A stretch of 64,000 bases of DNA from Gemmatimonadaceae bacterium (GCA_020851455.1 JADZCT010000033.1:62001-126000), one strand, 5' to 3'; shown: positions 37,048 to 45,718, counted from the stretch's first letter. Numbers and translations: made by a program. Notes: generated by a model not told the origin, from the sequence alone.

Positions 37048-38291
37048 GGCGAGTTCAGTGGCCCTCGGTCGAACCCTTGTGTTTGCGGAGCAGTCGCCGG
37101 GAGAACGATCCTGATCGCAGTGCCGGCCCCCGCGTGGCTCTCGGCGCTCACGCTGCCGCCGTGGGCCTCGATCGCCTGCCGGACTATCGCGAGGCCGAGC
37201 CCTGTGCCGCCCGGCTTGTTCGACACGTACGGTTCCCAGATCGTCGCGAGTTTACCCGGAGCGATCCCTGGTCCGTTGTCCCCGACGGTGAACTCGACCG
37301 TCGGCGCGCCCGGAGATCCGCCCGCGGTAGCCGTGACCGCGACCTCGCCGTCGGCGCCACACGCTTCGACGGCGTTCACCAGCACGTTCGCCAGCGCGCG
37401 CTCGAGCGCGTCGTGCCGGCCGGTGAGCGAAAGGCCAGCGTCAACGTGCACGCGGCAGCGTACGTTGCCAGGCACCGCGCTGCGGACGGCCGACGCCACG
37501 AGTTCCGCGACATCCACCTCCGCGACGGGACCTTCGGGGAGGCGCCCGAACTGCGAAAACGCCCGCGCCATCGTTTCCAGCCGCGCCGTCTCGGCGTCGA
37601 GCACCGATACCGCATCCGCGAGATGGCCGGGAACTTGGCCGCGGAGTTGCGCCACCGCGAATCGAATCGGCGTGAGCGGATTCTTGAGCTCGTGCGCCAC
37701 CTGGCGCGCGCTCTCGCGAAGCGCCTTGAGTCGCTCCGCTTCGAGCCCTGCGCGGCGGCCCGCCTCGATATCGCCCGCCATGCGCCGCATTCCGCTCCTC
37801 AGCAGGTCGAACTCGGGCGCCCCGTGCGCCTCCGCCTGCGGCAGCGGCTCTCCGTGCCCTATCCTGTCGGCCCACGCCACGACTTCGTCCAGCGGGCGCG
37901 TCATCTGGCGCGAGAGGTGCCCGGCCAGTCGCGTGGCGACGAACGCGAGCAGGGCGAGCAGGATGAGACTGGCCGCCACCATGGCCAGCGGCGCCCTGTC
38001 GGCTATCAGCCCGAACTGCTGCGAACGCATGGCCGCGGTTGCGAGCGCGCGCTCGTGGGCGGCAATCGCGCCGGCCTCGTCAGGCGTTGGGGCGTGGCGT
38101 CGCGCCGCTGCGATCGCGCGCTCCCCCGTTGCCGCCACAGTGTCCCAGGCGGCCTTGCCTGCCATCATGGGAAGCACGCGGGTCATCGCGCCGCCCCACG
38201 CCAGCGTGATCAGCAGCGCTGGAACCACAGCGAACAGGGCAAGGATCGCGAGCAGGCGGCTGCGGAAGCTCAGTCGTGCCACGTTGGGCAA
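37032..38291 (-). CDS. Membrane sensor histidine kinase, NtrY-like
   Basis: The 419-aa protein has two membrane helices (~10-35 and ~100-120) around a short periplasmic loop, a HAMP domain (~120-180), a HisKA domain with His200 in QVAHELKNPLTPI, and an ATPase domain with N box NVLVNAVEAC, G1 DNGPGIAPG and G2 GGTGLGLAIV. The cognate regulator overlaps its 3' end. The start is uncertain: TTG 38291 or GTG 38282, neither with a clear ribosome site. Confidence 0.9.
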   Translation of the reverse strand: MPNVARLSFRSRLLAILALFAVVPALLITLAWGGAMTRVLPMMAGKAAWDTVAATGERAIAAARRHAPTPDEAGAIAAHERALATAAMRSQQFGLIADRAPLAMVAASLILLALLAFVATRLAGHLSRQMTRPLDEVVAWADRIGHGEPLPQAEAHGAPEFDLLRSGMRRMAGDIEAGRRAGLEAERLKALRESARQVAHELKNPLTPIRFAVAQLRGQVPGHLADAVSVLDAETARLETMARAFSQFGRLPEGPVAEVDVAELVASAVRSAVPGNVRCRVHVDAGLSLTGRHDALERALANVLVNAVEACGADGEVAVTATAGGSPGAPTVEFTVGDNGPGIAPGKLATIWEPYVSNKPGGTGLGLAIVRQAIEAHGGSVSAESHAGAGTAIRIVLPATAPQTQGFDRGPLNSPCHPS

Positions 38292-38737
38292 TTATTGGGT
38301 ACGTTTGCGGGACAGTCTCAAAAAGATACAGGTTCGGCCACCGACGCGGGCGCAGTGCGCGCCATTGACGCTCCCACGCCGAGTGCGGACAAGCTACCGC
38401 CTTGTGGCGCCAAGACTTGCACTGGCGGCCACTTGCATCCTGCCAACGCGACGTTATCGTTAAGGAACGTCGAGTGGCGGTTCCCGACGCGTACTCCGAA
38501 CGGTCGCGACAATCGCGCCGGAGTCCGAATCGAGTTCGTCCCTCGGCGCCCATTCAATGGGACGCCGGCGTCTTCGCCATCAGCGTCTCCCGGCCGGAAG
38601 CGACACGCTCCGCCGGTGGAGATGATGCGCGCGTTCGCTTGCGGCCCGCCACAATCAGGCCTGCGGACGCCGCATGGGCCCGAGCTCACCGAGCCGGCCC
38701 CGGTGCTGCCCAGGCACAGGCGAATCGCCGGAGACAA
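38292..38737. other. Divergent intergenic region, 446 bp
   Basis: I see no gene here. On the minus strand a TATCTT (38328-38323) could be the kinase's -10 but lacks a good -35. On the plus strand TTGCAT (38433-38438) and TATCGT (38455-38460) are 16 bp apart and could drive the NYN gene with a ~270-nt leader. The plus frame of the NYN gene stays open upstream to ~38402, but that sequence is Arg-rich and looks non-coding. Confidence 0.4.
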
Positions 38738-40552
38738 ATGAAGGCTCGTTACCCGCACAACCAGACGCCGCGCACGCCAGCCGTGCCGGTGCATCGTGGC
38801 CCGCAGGCCATGGCTCATATCGCGCCCGCGCCGATCCCGGTGCCGATGCACACGGCGCCGAACGCCGCACTCCTCATTGACTTCGACAACGTCACGATGG
38901 GGATCCGCTCCGACCTCCAGACGGAGCTTCGCAATCTCCTTTCGAGCGACATCATCCAGGGCAAGGTCGCGGTGCAGCGCGCCTACGCCGACTGGCGGCG
39001 CTATCCGCAATACATCGTGCCGCTGTCCGAGGCATCCATTGACCTGATCTTCGCCCCCGCCTACGGGTCGTCGAAGAAGAACGCAACTGACATTCGCCTC
39101 GCAATAGACGCGCTCGAACTCGTATTTACGCGCCCCGAGATCGGAACCTTCATCCTTCTCTCCGGAGACTCCGACTTCTCGAGCCTGGTCATCAAGCTCA
39201 AGGAGTACGGCAAGTACGTGATCGGAGTGGGCATCAGGGAGTCGTCGTCCGACCTTCTGGTGCAGAACTGCGACGAGTACTACAGTTACAACGCGCTCGC
39301 CGGGCTCGTGAAGTCGGGCGAGGTTGAGCTGACGCCGAAGTGGGATCCGTGGGAACTCGCCGCCGAAGCCATCGGCCGCATGCAGCGAGGCCAGGACGTG
39401 ATGCGCTCGGACCGGCTCAAGCAGGTAATGCAGGAGATTGATGCGAGCTTCGACGAGAAGGACATTGGATTCTCGAAGTTCTCGAAGTTCTGTCAGGAGG
39501 CGTCGCGCCGCGGGCTGATCCGGACCACGAAGCTCGAGAACGGCCAGCTCGAGGTTTCCCCGGCGGACGGCGGCAAGGCTGCCCAGTCGAAGGTCGCGCA
39601 CGCACCGTCATCGGCGCCGGCTGCGCCGGCGGCTGATGCACCGGCGGCCGAGCAGCAGCCGGAAGCGGTCGCGGTGGACGCCGACGCGAGTTCCGAAGGC
39701 GAAGCGGCGGCGCAGCCAGCGAAGCGCGAAGGACGTGCGCGCCGCGGTGGACGCGGCGGCCGCGGCCGCAGGCGTCCGGGCGCGGATGAAGCAGCCGAAG
39801 CGAATTCTGCTCCCGCCGATGCGCCGGTTGGTGGACCGGCGGCCGCGAGCAGCGCGCCTGAAGGCGAAGCCGCGACGGGTGCGGACGAGGCTGCCGGCGA
39901 CGTGGCGCTCGGCGGCGCCATCGCGGCCGCCGGCGAGGATCCGGGACCGAGGCCGCGGACGAGTCGCGGTCGCAGGTCGGTGGCTCGCGCGGAGATTGAC
40001 GAGACGATCGGAGTTTCGGGGGTGCGGCTCACGCGTGACGAGGCCATGAACCTCGTGCGGGGCACCGTTGAAGCACTCGTGGATGGCGAAGATGCGACCA
40101 CGGATGAAGCCGTGAGGCGCAAGGCCCGGGAACTACTGGACCGCGACAGCGAGAGTCTGAGCGTGCACAACTTCGCGCGCATCCTCCGCGACGCCCACGA
40201 TTCCGACCTGATTGACCTGCGGCGCCGCGGCGACGGGTTCGAGGTGGCGCGTCCAGTCGTGGTTGCCGCGCTTGCGGATCAGTTGGAAGCACGCGAGGAG
40301 GCGGCCAAGGCAGCCGAGGCATCCGACGCACCGGCTGCTGCACCAGTGCCCAGAGGCATGGCCCCGCGCGGCGCCACCGGGCGCAACGGCCGCAGCGGTG
40401 GCCGCGGGGCCCGCCGCGATGCCCTGCCACCCGAGCTGCTCATGGTTGGCGTCGTGGAGACCGCGAGCCCGGCAGGGCATGCGGCGGAGCCAGCCGGAAA
40501 CGGCGCTGCTCACGACGCCCCCATACCCGCAGCCGACACCCCGGCGGAGTGA
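38738..40552 (+). CDS. NYN-domain (LabA/DUF88-like) protein with two LOTUS/OST-HTH-like domains
   Basis: The 604-aa protein has a NYN/PIN-fold nuclease domain at ~44-200 with acidic sites Asp48/Asp50 (LLIDFDNV), TDIRLAIDAL and LLSGDSDFSSLV. A LOTUS/OST-HTH-like winged helix follows at ~214-274. A long Ala/Pro/Arg-rich low-complexity segment runs to ~425, then a second LOTUS-like domain at ~428-504 and a disordered Gly/Arg-rich tail. NYN-LOTUS proteins are thought to act on RNA. ATG 38738 is preceded by GGAG (38730-38733). The stop overlaps the mpg start (GTGA). Confidence 0.85.
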   Translation: MKARYPHNQTPRTPAVPVHRGPQAMAHIAPAPIPVPMHTAPNAALLIDFDNVTMGIRSDLQTELRNLLSSDIIQGKVAVQRAYADWRRYPQYIVPLSEASIDLIFAPAYGSSKKNATDIRLAIDALELVFTRPEIGTFILLSGDSDFSSLVIKLKEYGKYVIGVGIRESSSDLLVQNCDEYYSYNALAGLVKSGEVELTPKWDPWELAAEAIGRMQRGQDVMRSDRLKQVMQEIDASFDEKDIGFSKFSKFCQEASRRGLIRTTKLENGQLEVSPADGGKAAQSKVAHAPSSAPAAPAADAPAAEQQPEAVAVDADASSEGEAAAQPAKREGRARRGGRGGRGRRRPGADEAAEANSAPADAPVGGPAAASSAPEGEAATGADEAAGDVALGGAIAAAGEDPGPRPRTSRGRRSVARAEIDETIGVSGVRLTRDEAMNLVRGTVEALVDGEDATTDEAVRRKARELLDRDSESLSVHNFARILRDAHDSDLIDLRRRGDGFEVARPVVVAALADQLEAREEAAKAAEASDAPAAAPVPRGMAPRGATGRNGRSGGRGARRDALPPELLMVGVVETASPAGHAAEPAGNGAAHDAPIPAADTPAE

Positions 40553-41244
40553 CCGCGACGTCCGCGGGCGCCCGCGGTACGGCGACCACGGCTGGCAAGG
40601 CGCGACGCGGACGCGGCAGTGGGCTGGTAACGCCCCTGCCGCCGTCGTTTTACCAGCGGCCTACGGAGCGCGTCGCGCGTGACCTGCTCGGCTGCGTGCT
40701 CGAGACGACGGTGGGCGGCGTCACCTGCCGGGCGCAGATCGTCGAGACGGAGGCGTATGTTGGCGAGCACGATGCCGCATGCCATGCCGCCCACGGCCGC
40801 ACGCCCCGCACCGAGATCCTGTACGGCCCGCCGGGGCTTGCCTACGTGTACTTCGTGTACGGCATGCACTGGTGCATGAACGCTGTCACCCGGCGTGAGG
40901 GGCTTCCCGGTGCTGTGCTCATCAGGGCGGTCGAGCCCCTCGACGGAATCGAGGCGATGCGCGCGCGGCGCGGGCCTGCCGGCGCGCGCGACGTTGACAT
41001 CGCCAACGGCCCGGCCAAGCTCTGCGACGCGATGGGGATCACGGGCCGGTTCAACGGCGCCTCGTTGATGGGTCCGTTCGTGCGCATCCTCGAAGGTGTG
41101 CGTATTCCGCGGAAGCAGATCCTGGTGACGCCGCGGATCGGCGTCGCGGACGCCGCCGACTGGCCGCTGAGGTTCCTCGTCGCCGACAGTCAGTGGACCT
41201 CGGCGCGTGCAGCGACGGCCCGGTTCCTTCGCGATCGCTGGTGA
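40549..41244 (+). CDS. mpg: 3-methyladenine DNA glycosylase (AAG/MPG family)
   Basis: The 231-aa protein excises alkylated purines from DNA. It shows ARDLLGCVLE, the catalytic IVETEAYVGEHDAACHA, AYVYFVYGMHWCMN and NGPAKLCDAMGI, all diagnostic of the AAG fold. The first ~25 residues are a basic low-complexity extension. GTG 40549 overlaps the NYN stop. It ends at a hairpin facing a convergent OM protein gene. Confidence 0.94.
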   Translation: MTATSAGARGTATTAGKARRGRGSGLVTPLPPSFYQRPTERVARDLLGCVLETTVGGVTCRAQIVETEAYVGEHDAACHAAHGRTPRTEILYGPPGLAYVYFVYGMHWCMNAVTRREGLPGAVLIRAVEPLDGIEAMRARRGPAGARDVDIANGPAKLCDAMGITGRFNGASLMGPFVRILEGVRIPRKQILVTPRIGVADAADWPLRFLVADSQWTSARAATARFLRDRW

Positions 41245-41252
41245 ACGAAGAA

Positions 41253-41277
41253 GGGGCGCGGCCACCGGCCACGCCCC
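41253..41277. terminator. Hairpin between convergent genes
   Basis: A stem of GGGGCG and GGCC arms (41253-41263 with 41267-41277, one mismatched pair, ACC loop) lies 9 nt after the mpg stop and before the OM protein stop. It is GC-rich without a U tract. Confidence 0.6.
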
Positions 41278-41306
41278 GCTGCCATCAACGTGCTTCGTGC
41301 GCGCAG

Positions 41307-41984
41307 CTACCAGCGATCCTGCGTGGCGTGTCCGAAGCTGTAGCGGAGCCCGAGCTTCCACACGTTGGTGAACCCGTCGCCGTTCACCATCCAGCTCGAC
41401 GATCCCTTCGTAGGCATCACCGTGTACTGCGCGAACGGGGCCCATTCGCGGTATGAAACCATCATCCCTGCCTCGGCGAACATCTTGCCCTGGGCGCGCC
41501 CCGACTCGATACGCGCCGACACCGAGTCGCGCGCAGCGGGGCTCGCGTACGCGCTCCCTTCGGGGATCGCCTGCTTGATGAAGTTGAACGCGTAGCCAAG
41601 CCCGAACCACGGGTGGAAGTACTTGTATTGGGGCAGGAACGTCATTGCCGACGCCCCCACGCGGCGCATGTCCTGGATGTCCACGCGGCGCGGCGCGCTC
41701 GTGGGATAGTCGGGAATTGTCGTGACCGCGTTGAAGTACGACTGCTCCGCGAACACGTTCAGGGCGAACTCCGACCGGGTGATCGTCCACTCCACGCCCA
41801 CCGTAGGCGCAGTCGTGCGCGCGACCGTTGTCGGGAACGACGTCTGGCCGCCGTATATGCCCCAATACCATGAACTGGGCCTGACGTCCCAGATCGCGTC
41901 GCCCTGGGCCGCGGCTGGGGCTGTGGCGAACGCGGTTACCGTGAGGGCCGCGAAGACCGCCGTAAGAGTCCTGGACGAAGGCAT
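41307..41984 (-). CDS. Small outer-membrane beta-barrel protein
   Basis: The 225-aa protein has a signal peptide (residues 1 to ~27, ending PAAAQ) and about eight amphipathic strands, ending in an aromatic-rich C-terminus (ATQDRW). The size fits a small OmpA/OmpW-type barrel. The function is not recognised. ATG 41984 has a GAGGTG ribosome site ~8 nt upstream and the signal peptide starts there; a longer in-frame start has no signal. The 41985-42141 gap to kbl shows no other gene. Confidence 0.75.
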   Translation of the reverse strand: MPSSRTLTAVFAALTVTAFATAPAAAQGDAIWDVRPSSWYWGIYGGQTSFPTTVARTTAPTVGVEWTITRSEFALNVFAEQSYFNAVTTIPDYPTSAPRRVDIQDMRRVGASAMTFLPQYKYFHPWFGLGYAFNFIKQAIPEGSAYASPAARDSVSARIESGRAQGKMFAEAGMMVSYREWAPFAQYTVMPTKGSSSWMVNGDGFTNVWKLGLRYSFGHATQDRW

Positions 41985-42141
41985 CTGGCACACCTCGGGA
42001 CGAGGATGGGATTCGATCTCATTGGTACCGAACGACGAACGAGCCACCGGTTCGGCTGGGGCCGCCCGGTTGCTCAACACCCGGACGACGGAAACAGAAA
42101 GTGGTCACGCCGGGAGCGCTTCGCAACACCACGCCGGTTCT

Positions 42142-43350
42142 TCAGCGGGTCACGCCCACCCTGGCTGCCACTGCGCGGATAGTCCTGACGGCGAAATCCA
42201 GGTCGTCGCGGGTATGGGTCGCGGACACCTGGCAGCGGAGCCGCGCCGCGCCTTGCGGCACCACCGCGAACCCGAACCCGGTCACGAAGATCCCGGCATC
42301 GAGGAGGAGTTCGCTCATCCGGATCGCGTCGGCCGTCTCGCCGATGATGATCGGCACGATGGGCGTTTCGCCTTCCATCGGTTTGAGTCCCGCTTCCTTG
42401 AGGGCGCTCCGGAACCACGCCGCGTTGGCCCGCAGCGCCTGCACACGTTCCGGGTGGTTCCCAATGAACCGCACGGCAGCCAGCGCGCTCGCGGCAACCG
42501 TTGGCGGCAGAGCGTTGGAAAACAGCTGAGGCCGCGACCGCTGCGTGAGCATGTCGCAAAGCGCGGCTGGGCCGGCTGTGAACCCGCCGGCGGCGCCACC
42601 GAGCGCCTTGCCGAGCGTGGAGGTGATTACGTCCACGTCGCCGATCACCCCGTAGTGTTCGGCGGTCCCGCGGCCGGTCGCGCCGAGCACGCCGGTTGCG
42701 TGCGAGTCGTCCACGATGAGCACCGCATCGTGATCCCTCGCGATCTGCAGGAGCTGTGGCAGCTTCGCAATTGCGCCTTCCATCGAGAAGACACCGTCGG
42801 TCCAGATCAGGCGCCGCTTCGCCCCTTTGGCTCCGCGCAGTTTCTCGACGAGGTCGTCCAGGTCGCCGTGCTTGTAGACGGCGGTTGTGCACTTCGTTAT
42901 TGACTTGGCCAGCCGCATCGAGTCAATGATCGAGGCGTGGTTGAGCGCGTCGCTCACCACGAAGTCGCCTTCCTCGGCGACCGTGGCCGTGAGTCCTTCG
43001 TTGGCGTTCCACGCCGACACGTACGACATGGACGCGTCGGCGCCGACGAGGCGCGCCAGGGCCGATTCGAGCTCACGGTGGATCGTGAAGGTACCGCAGA
43101 TGAAGCGCACGCTGCCCGTGCCTGCGCCGTACCGGTCGAGCGCCTCCTTGCCGGCACGAATGACCGAAGGTTCGGTGCACAGCCCGAGGTAGTTGTTCGA
43201 GGAGAGAATGAGCACCTCTCCTCGGCCTTCCATCGTCGCGCGCGCGGCCTGGGGCGAGTCGAGATGGTTCAGGGTCTTGTAGACGCGATCCGCCTTGAGC
43301 TTGGCGACCTGGGCTTCGAGGTCGGCCCGGAATCCGGCATTCAGTGTCAT
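42142..43350 (-). CDS. kbl: Glycine C-acetyltransferase (2-amino-3-ketobutyrate CoA ligase)
   Basis: Kbl cleaves 2-amino-3-ketobutyrate with CoA to glycine and acetyl-CoA, after threonine dehydrogenase. The 402-aa alpha-oxoamine synthase has SSNNYLGLC, GSVRFICGT, SYVSAWNANEG, DDSHATGVLGATGRG and the PLP lysine in TSTLGKALGGAAGGF. The paralogue BioF shares these motifs, but the adjacent tdh identifies it as Kbl. ATG 43350 is chosen for the family N-terminus; a longer in-frame start runs into the tdh gap. Confidence 0.93.
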   Translation of the reverse strand: MTLNAGFRADLEAQVAKLKADRVYKTLNHLDSPQAARATMEGRGEVLILSSNNYLGLCTEPSVIRAGKEALDRYGAGTGSVRFICGTFTIHRELESALARLVGADASMSYVSAWNANEGLTATVAEEGDFVVSDALNHASIIDSMRLAKSITKCTTAVYKHGDLDDLVEKLRGAKGAKRRLIWTDGVFSMEGAIAKLPQLLQIARDHDAVLIVDDSHATGVLGATGRGTAEHYGVIGDVDVITSTLGKALGGAAGGFTAGPAALCDMLTQRSRPQLFSNALPPTVAASALAAVRFIGNHPERVQALRANAAWFRSALKEAGLKPMEGETPIVPIIIGETADAIRMSELLLDAGIFVTGFGFAVVPQGAARLRCQVSATHTRDDLDFAVRTIRAVAARVGVTR

Positions 43351-43408
43351 GGCGCAGTGCTCTGCATGATTGGGGGCGTGTGCAATCCGGTGGCGGGATC
43401 GTGCCCGG

Positions 43409-44443
43409 TCACCCGATTTCGAATACGACCTTTCCTGCTTCGCCCGACTTGATCGCGGCAATCGCCTCGGCGTGGCGCTCCAGCGCAAACCGGTGCGTGA
43501 TGACCGGCCGCGGGTCGAACTGGCCGCTGCTGAGGAACTGGGTCATCTCGATCCACGTCTCGTACATGCGGCGGCCGACGACGCCGTAGATCGTGATGCC
43601 CTTGAAAATGATCTCGGTGGCCAGGTCCAGTTCCATCCGCTTCGCGGGGATCCCCAGCACCTGGACGCGGCCGCCGACGCGCACCAGCGCCAGGGCCTGG
43701 TGCACCGCGGCCGGCACTCCGCTCATCTCCAGCACGACGTCCGCTCCGAGCCCATCGGTGGCGGCGCGCACGGCGGCCTCAGCGGCGGCGGGCTGGACGG
43801 CGTCGTGCGCGCCCATGGCGCGCGCGAGCGCGAGACGCGTCTGGTTGACGTCGCTTGCGACGATGCGCGACGCGCCCGCTGCGCGGCAGATGCCGACCGC
43901 GAAGAGGCCTATCGGCCCGCAGCCGGTAATGAGCACGGTCTTGCCTGGCAGGTTCGTGCCATGCAGCGCGGTGTGAAACGCGTTGCCCATCGGGTCGTGG
44001 ATGCCGCCCACCTCGTACGACACCGAGTCGGCCAGGTGCCACACATTGGTTGCTGGCATCGCGATGTACTCCGCGAAGCAGCCGTCGCGGTCAACGCCGA
44101 TGATCTTCGTGTTCGGGCAGATGTGCGAGTTTCCGGTGCGGCAGAGGTGGCAGCGTCCGCACACGATGTGGCCCTCGGCGGTCACGCGGTCGCCCACCGT
44201 CACGTCCGACACCAGGCTTCCGACCTTGGCGACGTCGCCCGCGAATTCGTGGCCGACGGTGAACGGGGGGTGGCAGCGTCCCTGAGCCCACGCGTCCCAG
44301 TCGTGGATGTGCACGTCAGTACCGCATACGCCGGCCCGGCGGACGCGAATCAGGACTTCGTTGTCGCGGATTTCAGGTACGGGGATTTCGGCGAGGGTGA
44401 ACCCGGGTGCGGTAGCGGTCTTGCGAAGTGCTTTCACATGCAA
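43409..44443 (-). CDS. tdh: L-threonine 3-dehydrogenase
   Basis: Tdh oxidises threonine to 2-amino-3-ketobutyrate with NAD. The 344-aa medium-chain dehydrogenase has catalytic zinc ligands in AGVCGTDVHIHDWD and GHEFAGDV, structural zinc cysteines in CGRCHLCRTGNSHIC, and the NAD loop VLITGCGPIGLFAVG. It is 41 nt after the SDR gene and 58 nt before kbl, forming a threonine-to-glycine operon. Confidence 0.95.
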   Translation of the reverse strand: MHVKALRKTATAPGFTLAEIPVPEIRDNEVLIRVRRAGVCGTDVHIHDWDAWAQGRCHPPFTVGHEFAGDVAKVGSLVSDVTVGDRVTAEGHIVCGRCHLCRTGNSHICPNTKIIGVDRDGCFAEYIAMPATNVWHLADSVSYEVGGIHDPMGNAFHTALHGTNLPGKTVLITGCGPIGLFAVGICRAAGASRIVASDVNQTRLALARAMGAHDAVQPAAAEAAVRAATDGLGADVVLEMSGVPAAVHQALALVRVGGRVQVLGIPAKRMELDLATEIIFKGITIYGVVGRRMYETWIEMTQFLSSGQFDPRPVITHRFALERHAEAIAAIKSGEAGKVVFEIG

Positions 44444-44484
44444 CTCGGAGGTCTTGAAGTAAGGAGCGCCGCGTTGGCGCGGCG

Positions 44485-45276
44485 CTAGAAAATCGTCCCG
44501 ATCTGGCCGCCATCAATCTGGATGGCCGTGCCGGTGACGAAGCTTGCGCGTTCGGATGCGAGGAACGCCACGACTGCGGCCATCTCACCGGGTTCGCCAG
44601 CGCGGCCCATCGGGATCTGCGCCGAGCGTGCCGCGACGAGTTCGGCTACGGTCCGGTTCTCGCGCCGCGCGCGCATCTCGGCGAGCTCCGTGGCGCGCGG
44701 GGTGTCGAAGTGCCCGGGGAGCACGGTGTTCACGGTGACGCCGTCGCGCGCCACTTCGGTCGAGAGCGTCTTGGCGAACCCGAGCAGGCCGGCGCGCGCG
44801 GTATTCGACAGGATCAGCCCCGGTACCGGCTGCTTGGCGGCCATTGACGTCAGGAAGATCATCCGCCCCCAACGCTGGCTGCGCATGCCGGGCACCGCCG
44901 CGTGCGCGAGGCGTATGGAGGCGAGCAGGTTCAGTGAGATCGCCGCCTGGTACTGTTCGTCGGTCGTGGCCTCGAACATCGTTGACGCCGGCCCGCCGGC
45001 GTTCGCGAGGCAGATGTCAACCGAGCCGAACGTATCGGTCGCAGCGGCAACCGCGCGCGCCGCGGCGTCGGCCTGAGAGAGATCGGCGGTGACGGGGAGC
45101 GCGCGCACGCCGAACTCCCCCGCGATCGCGGAGCACTGCGCAGCCAGTACCGACTCGCGGCGAGCCACCAGCGCGACGTTCACTCCTTCCCGCGCGAGCT
45201 CGCGCGCTATGGCGAGCCCCAGTCCGCTCGACGCGCCGCAGACGAGCGCGTTCCTGTTCCTGATGCCGAGATCCAT
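44485..45276 (-). CDS. SDR-family protein lacking the catalytic Tyr and Lys
   Basis: The 263-aa Rossmann protein has the NAD(P) motif CGASSGLG (~14-20), ANAGGP (~91-96) and catalytic Ser144, but at the YxxxK position it has Ser157 and Arg161 (SNTARAG). The rest fits FabG-like SDRs, including the C-terminal GTAIQIDGG. A subgroup of bacterial SDRs shares this substitution, so the fold may act non-canonically or not as an oxidoreductase. It lies upstream of tdh and kbl on the same strand. ATG 45276 follows the usual start; a longer start reaches the leader. Confidence 0.82.
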   Translation of the reverse strand: MDLGIRNRNALVCGASSGLGLAIARELAREGVNVALVARRESVLAAQCSAIAGEFGVRALPVTADLSQADAAARAVAAATDTFGSVDICLANAGGPASTMFEATTDEQYQAAISLNLLASIRLAHAAVPGMRSQRWGRMIFLTSMAAKQPVPGLILSNTARAGLLGFAKTLSTEVARDGVTVNTVLPGHFDTPRATELAEMRARRENRTVAELVAARSAQIPMGRAGEPGEMAAVVAFLASERASFVTGTAIQIDGGQIGTIF

Positions 45277-45378
45277 GATCGAAATGTGCACTCGTGGCGC
45301 TCGTCGCACGAGTGATGCACGGCGCGTTCCGGGGACTCGCGACGCTCATGCACCGGCAGGTTCGCGAAACGCCGCGCG

Positions 45379-45420
45379 CCCTCCGGTCGTCGGAAGGATG
45401 ACGCGACCCGGCGGTACCAC
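45379..45420 (-). promoter_or_regulatory. T-box-like core sequence upstream of the SDR-tdh-kbl operon
   Basis: Read on the minus strand, GTGGTACCGC (45420-45411) matches ten bases of the T-box antiterminator core. It is followed by a 7-bp stem, CCUUCCG (45397-45391) with CGGAGGG (45385-45379), including one G-U pair, ~103 nt before the SDR ATG. A Stem I specifier domain is not evident in the ~120 nt upstream. T-boxes sense uncharged tRNA, so one ahead of threonine/glycine genes would make sense, but this is only a motif match. Confidence 0.25.
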
Positions 45421-45633
45421 TTGCGCGAATTCGATTCGTGCACAATTCTGTAGCGAGTTCCATGGCGCGCTGTTGTGAAAGACGAGGCGCCTTGCGATGT
45501 TTATGGGCGTACACGACAACTGAAACGCAAGCAGTCAATGGCTTAGTCGCGCGAAGTGCTGCGCGTTCCGACGGCGCCGCGGAAACGCGGATCCGATCCC
45601 AGCGATCCACCGGGGGATCGCCAGGGCAAACCA

Positions 45634-45647
45634 CTCCTTCACAGGAG
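45634..45647 (+). promoter_or_regulatory. Hairpin masking the miniprotein ribosome binding site
   Basis: CTCCT (45634-45638) can pair with the Shine-Dalgarno AGGAG (45643-45647) across a TCAC loop, leaving 7 nt to ATG 45655. The Shine-Dalgarno itself is ideal in sequence and spacing. The 5-bp stem is short and could open easily, so regulation by it is inferred. Confidence 0.5.
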
Positions 45648-45654
45648 CTCCAAG

Positions 45655-45702
45655 ATGGCTGCCAAGAAGAAGGCGAAGAAGAAGGCGAAGAAGAAGAAGT
45701 AG
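45655..45702 (+). CDS. 15-residue Lys/Ala miniprotein
   Basis: The reading frame encodes MAAKKKAKKKAKKKK, ten lysines in fifteen residues, ending in TAG. It has an ideal AGGAG ribosome site 7 nt upstream and a 16-bp terminator starting 16 nt after its stop, so it looks like a complete gene. The composition resembles the tails of histone H1-like proteins and would bind nucleic acid or other polyanions. It is too short to trust by homology, and another reading frame across the same bases gives a Glu-rich string that I reject. The function is unknown. Confidence 0.65.
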   Translation: MAAKKKAKKKAKKKK

Positions 45703-45718
45703 CCTTCGCCTGCGTAGC

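Larger units (their letters stand above)
45277..45654. other. Divergent intergenic region, 378 bp, SDR operon leader and miniprotein upstream region
   Basis: No protein gene is supported. The minus-strand part upstream of the SDR holds a T-box-like core (45411-45420) and a hairpin (45379-45397). The plus-strand part next to the miniprotein holds a stem (45602-45608 with 45615-45621) and the ribosome-site hairpin at 45634-45647. A minus-strand TTGACT (45538-45533) might be a -35 for the SDR operon, but no good -10 pairs with it. Longer frames crossing the region are Arg-rich and look non-coding. Confidence 0.45.

Noticed and set aside
45277-45654. Glycine riboswitch upstream of the SDR-tdh-kbl operon
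   Set aside because: I could not find the paired glycine aptamer cores; only the T-box-like core was noted.
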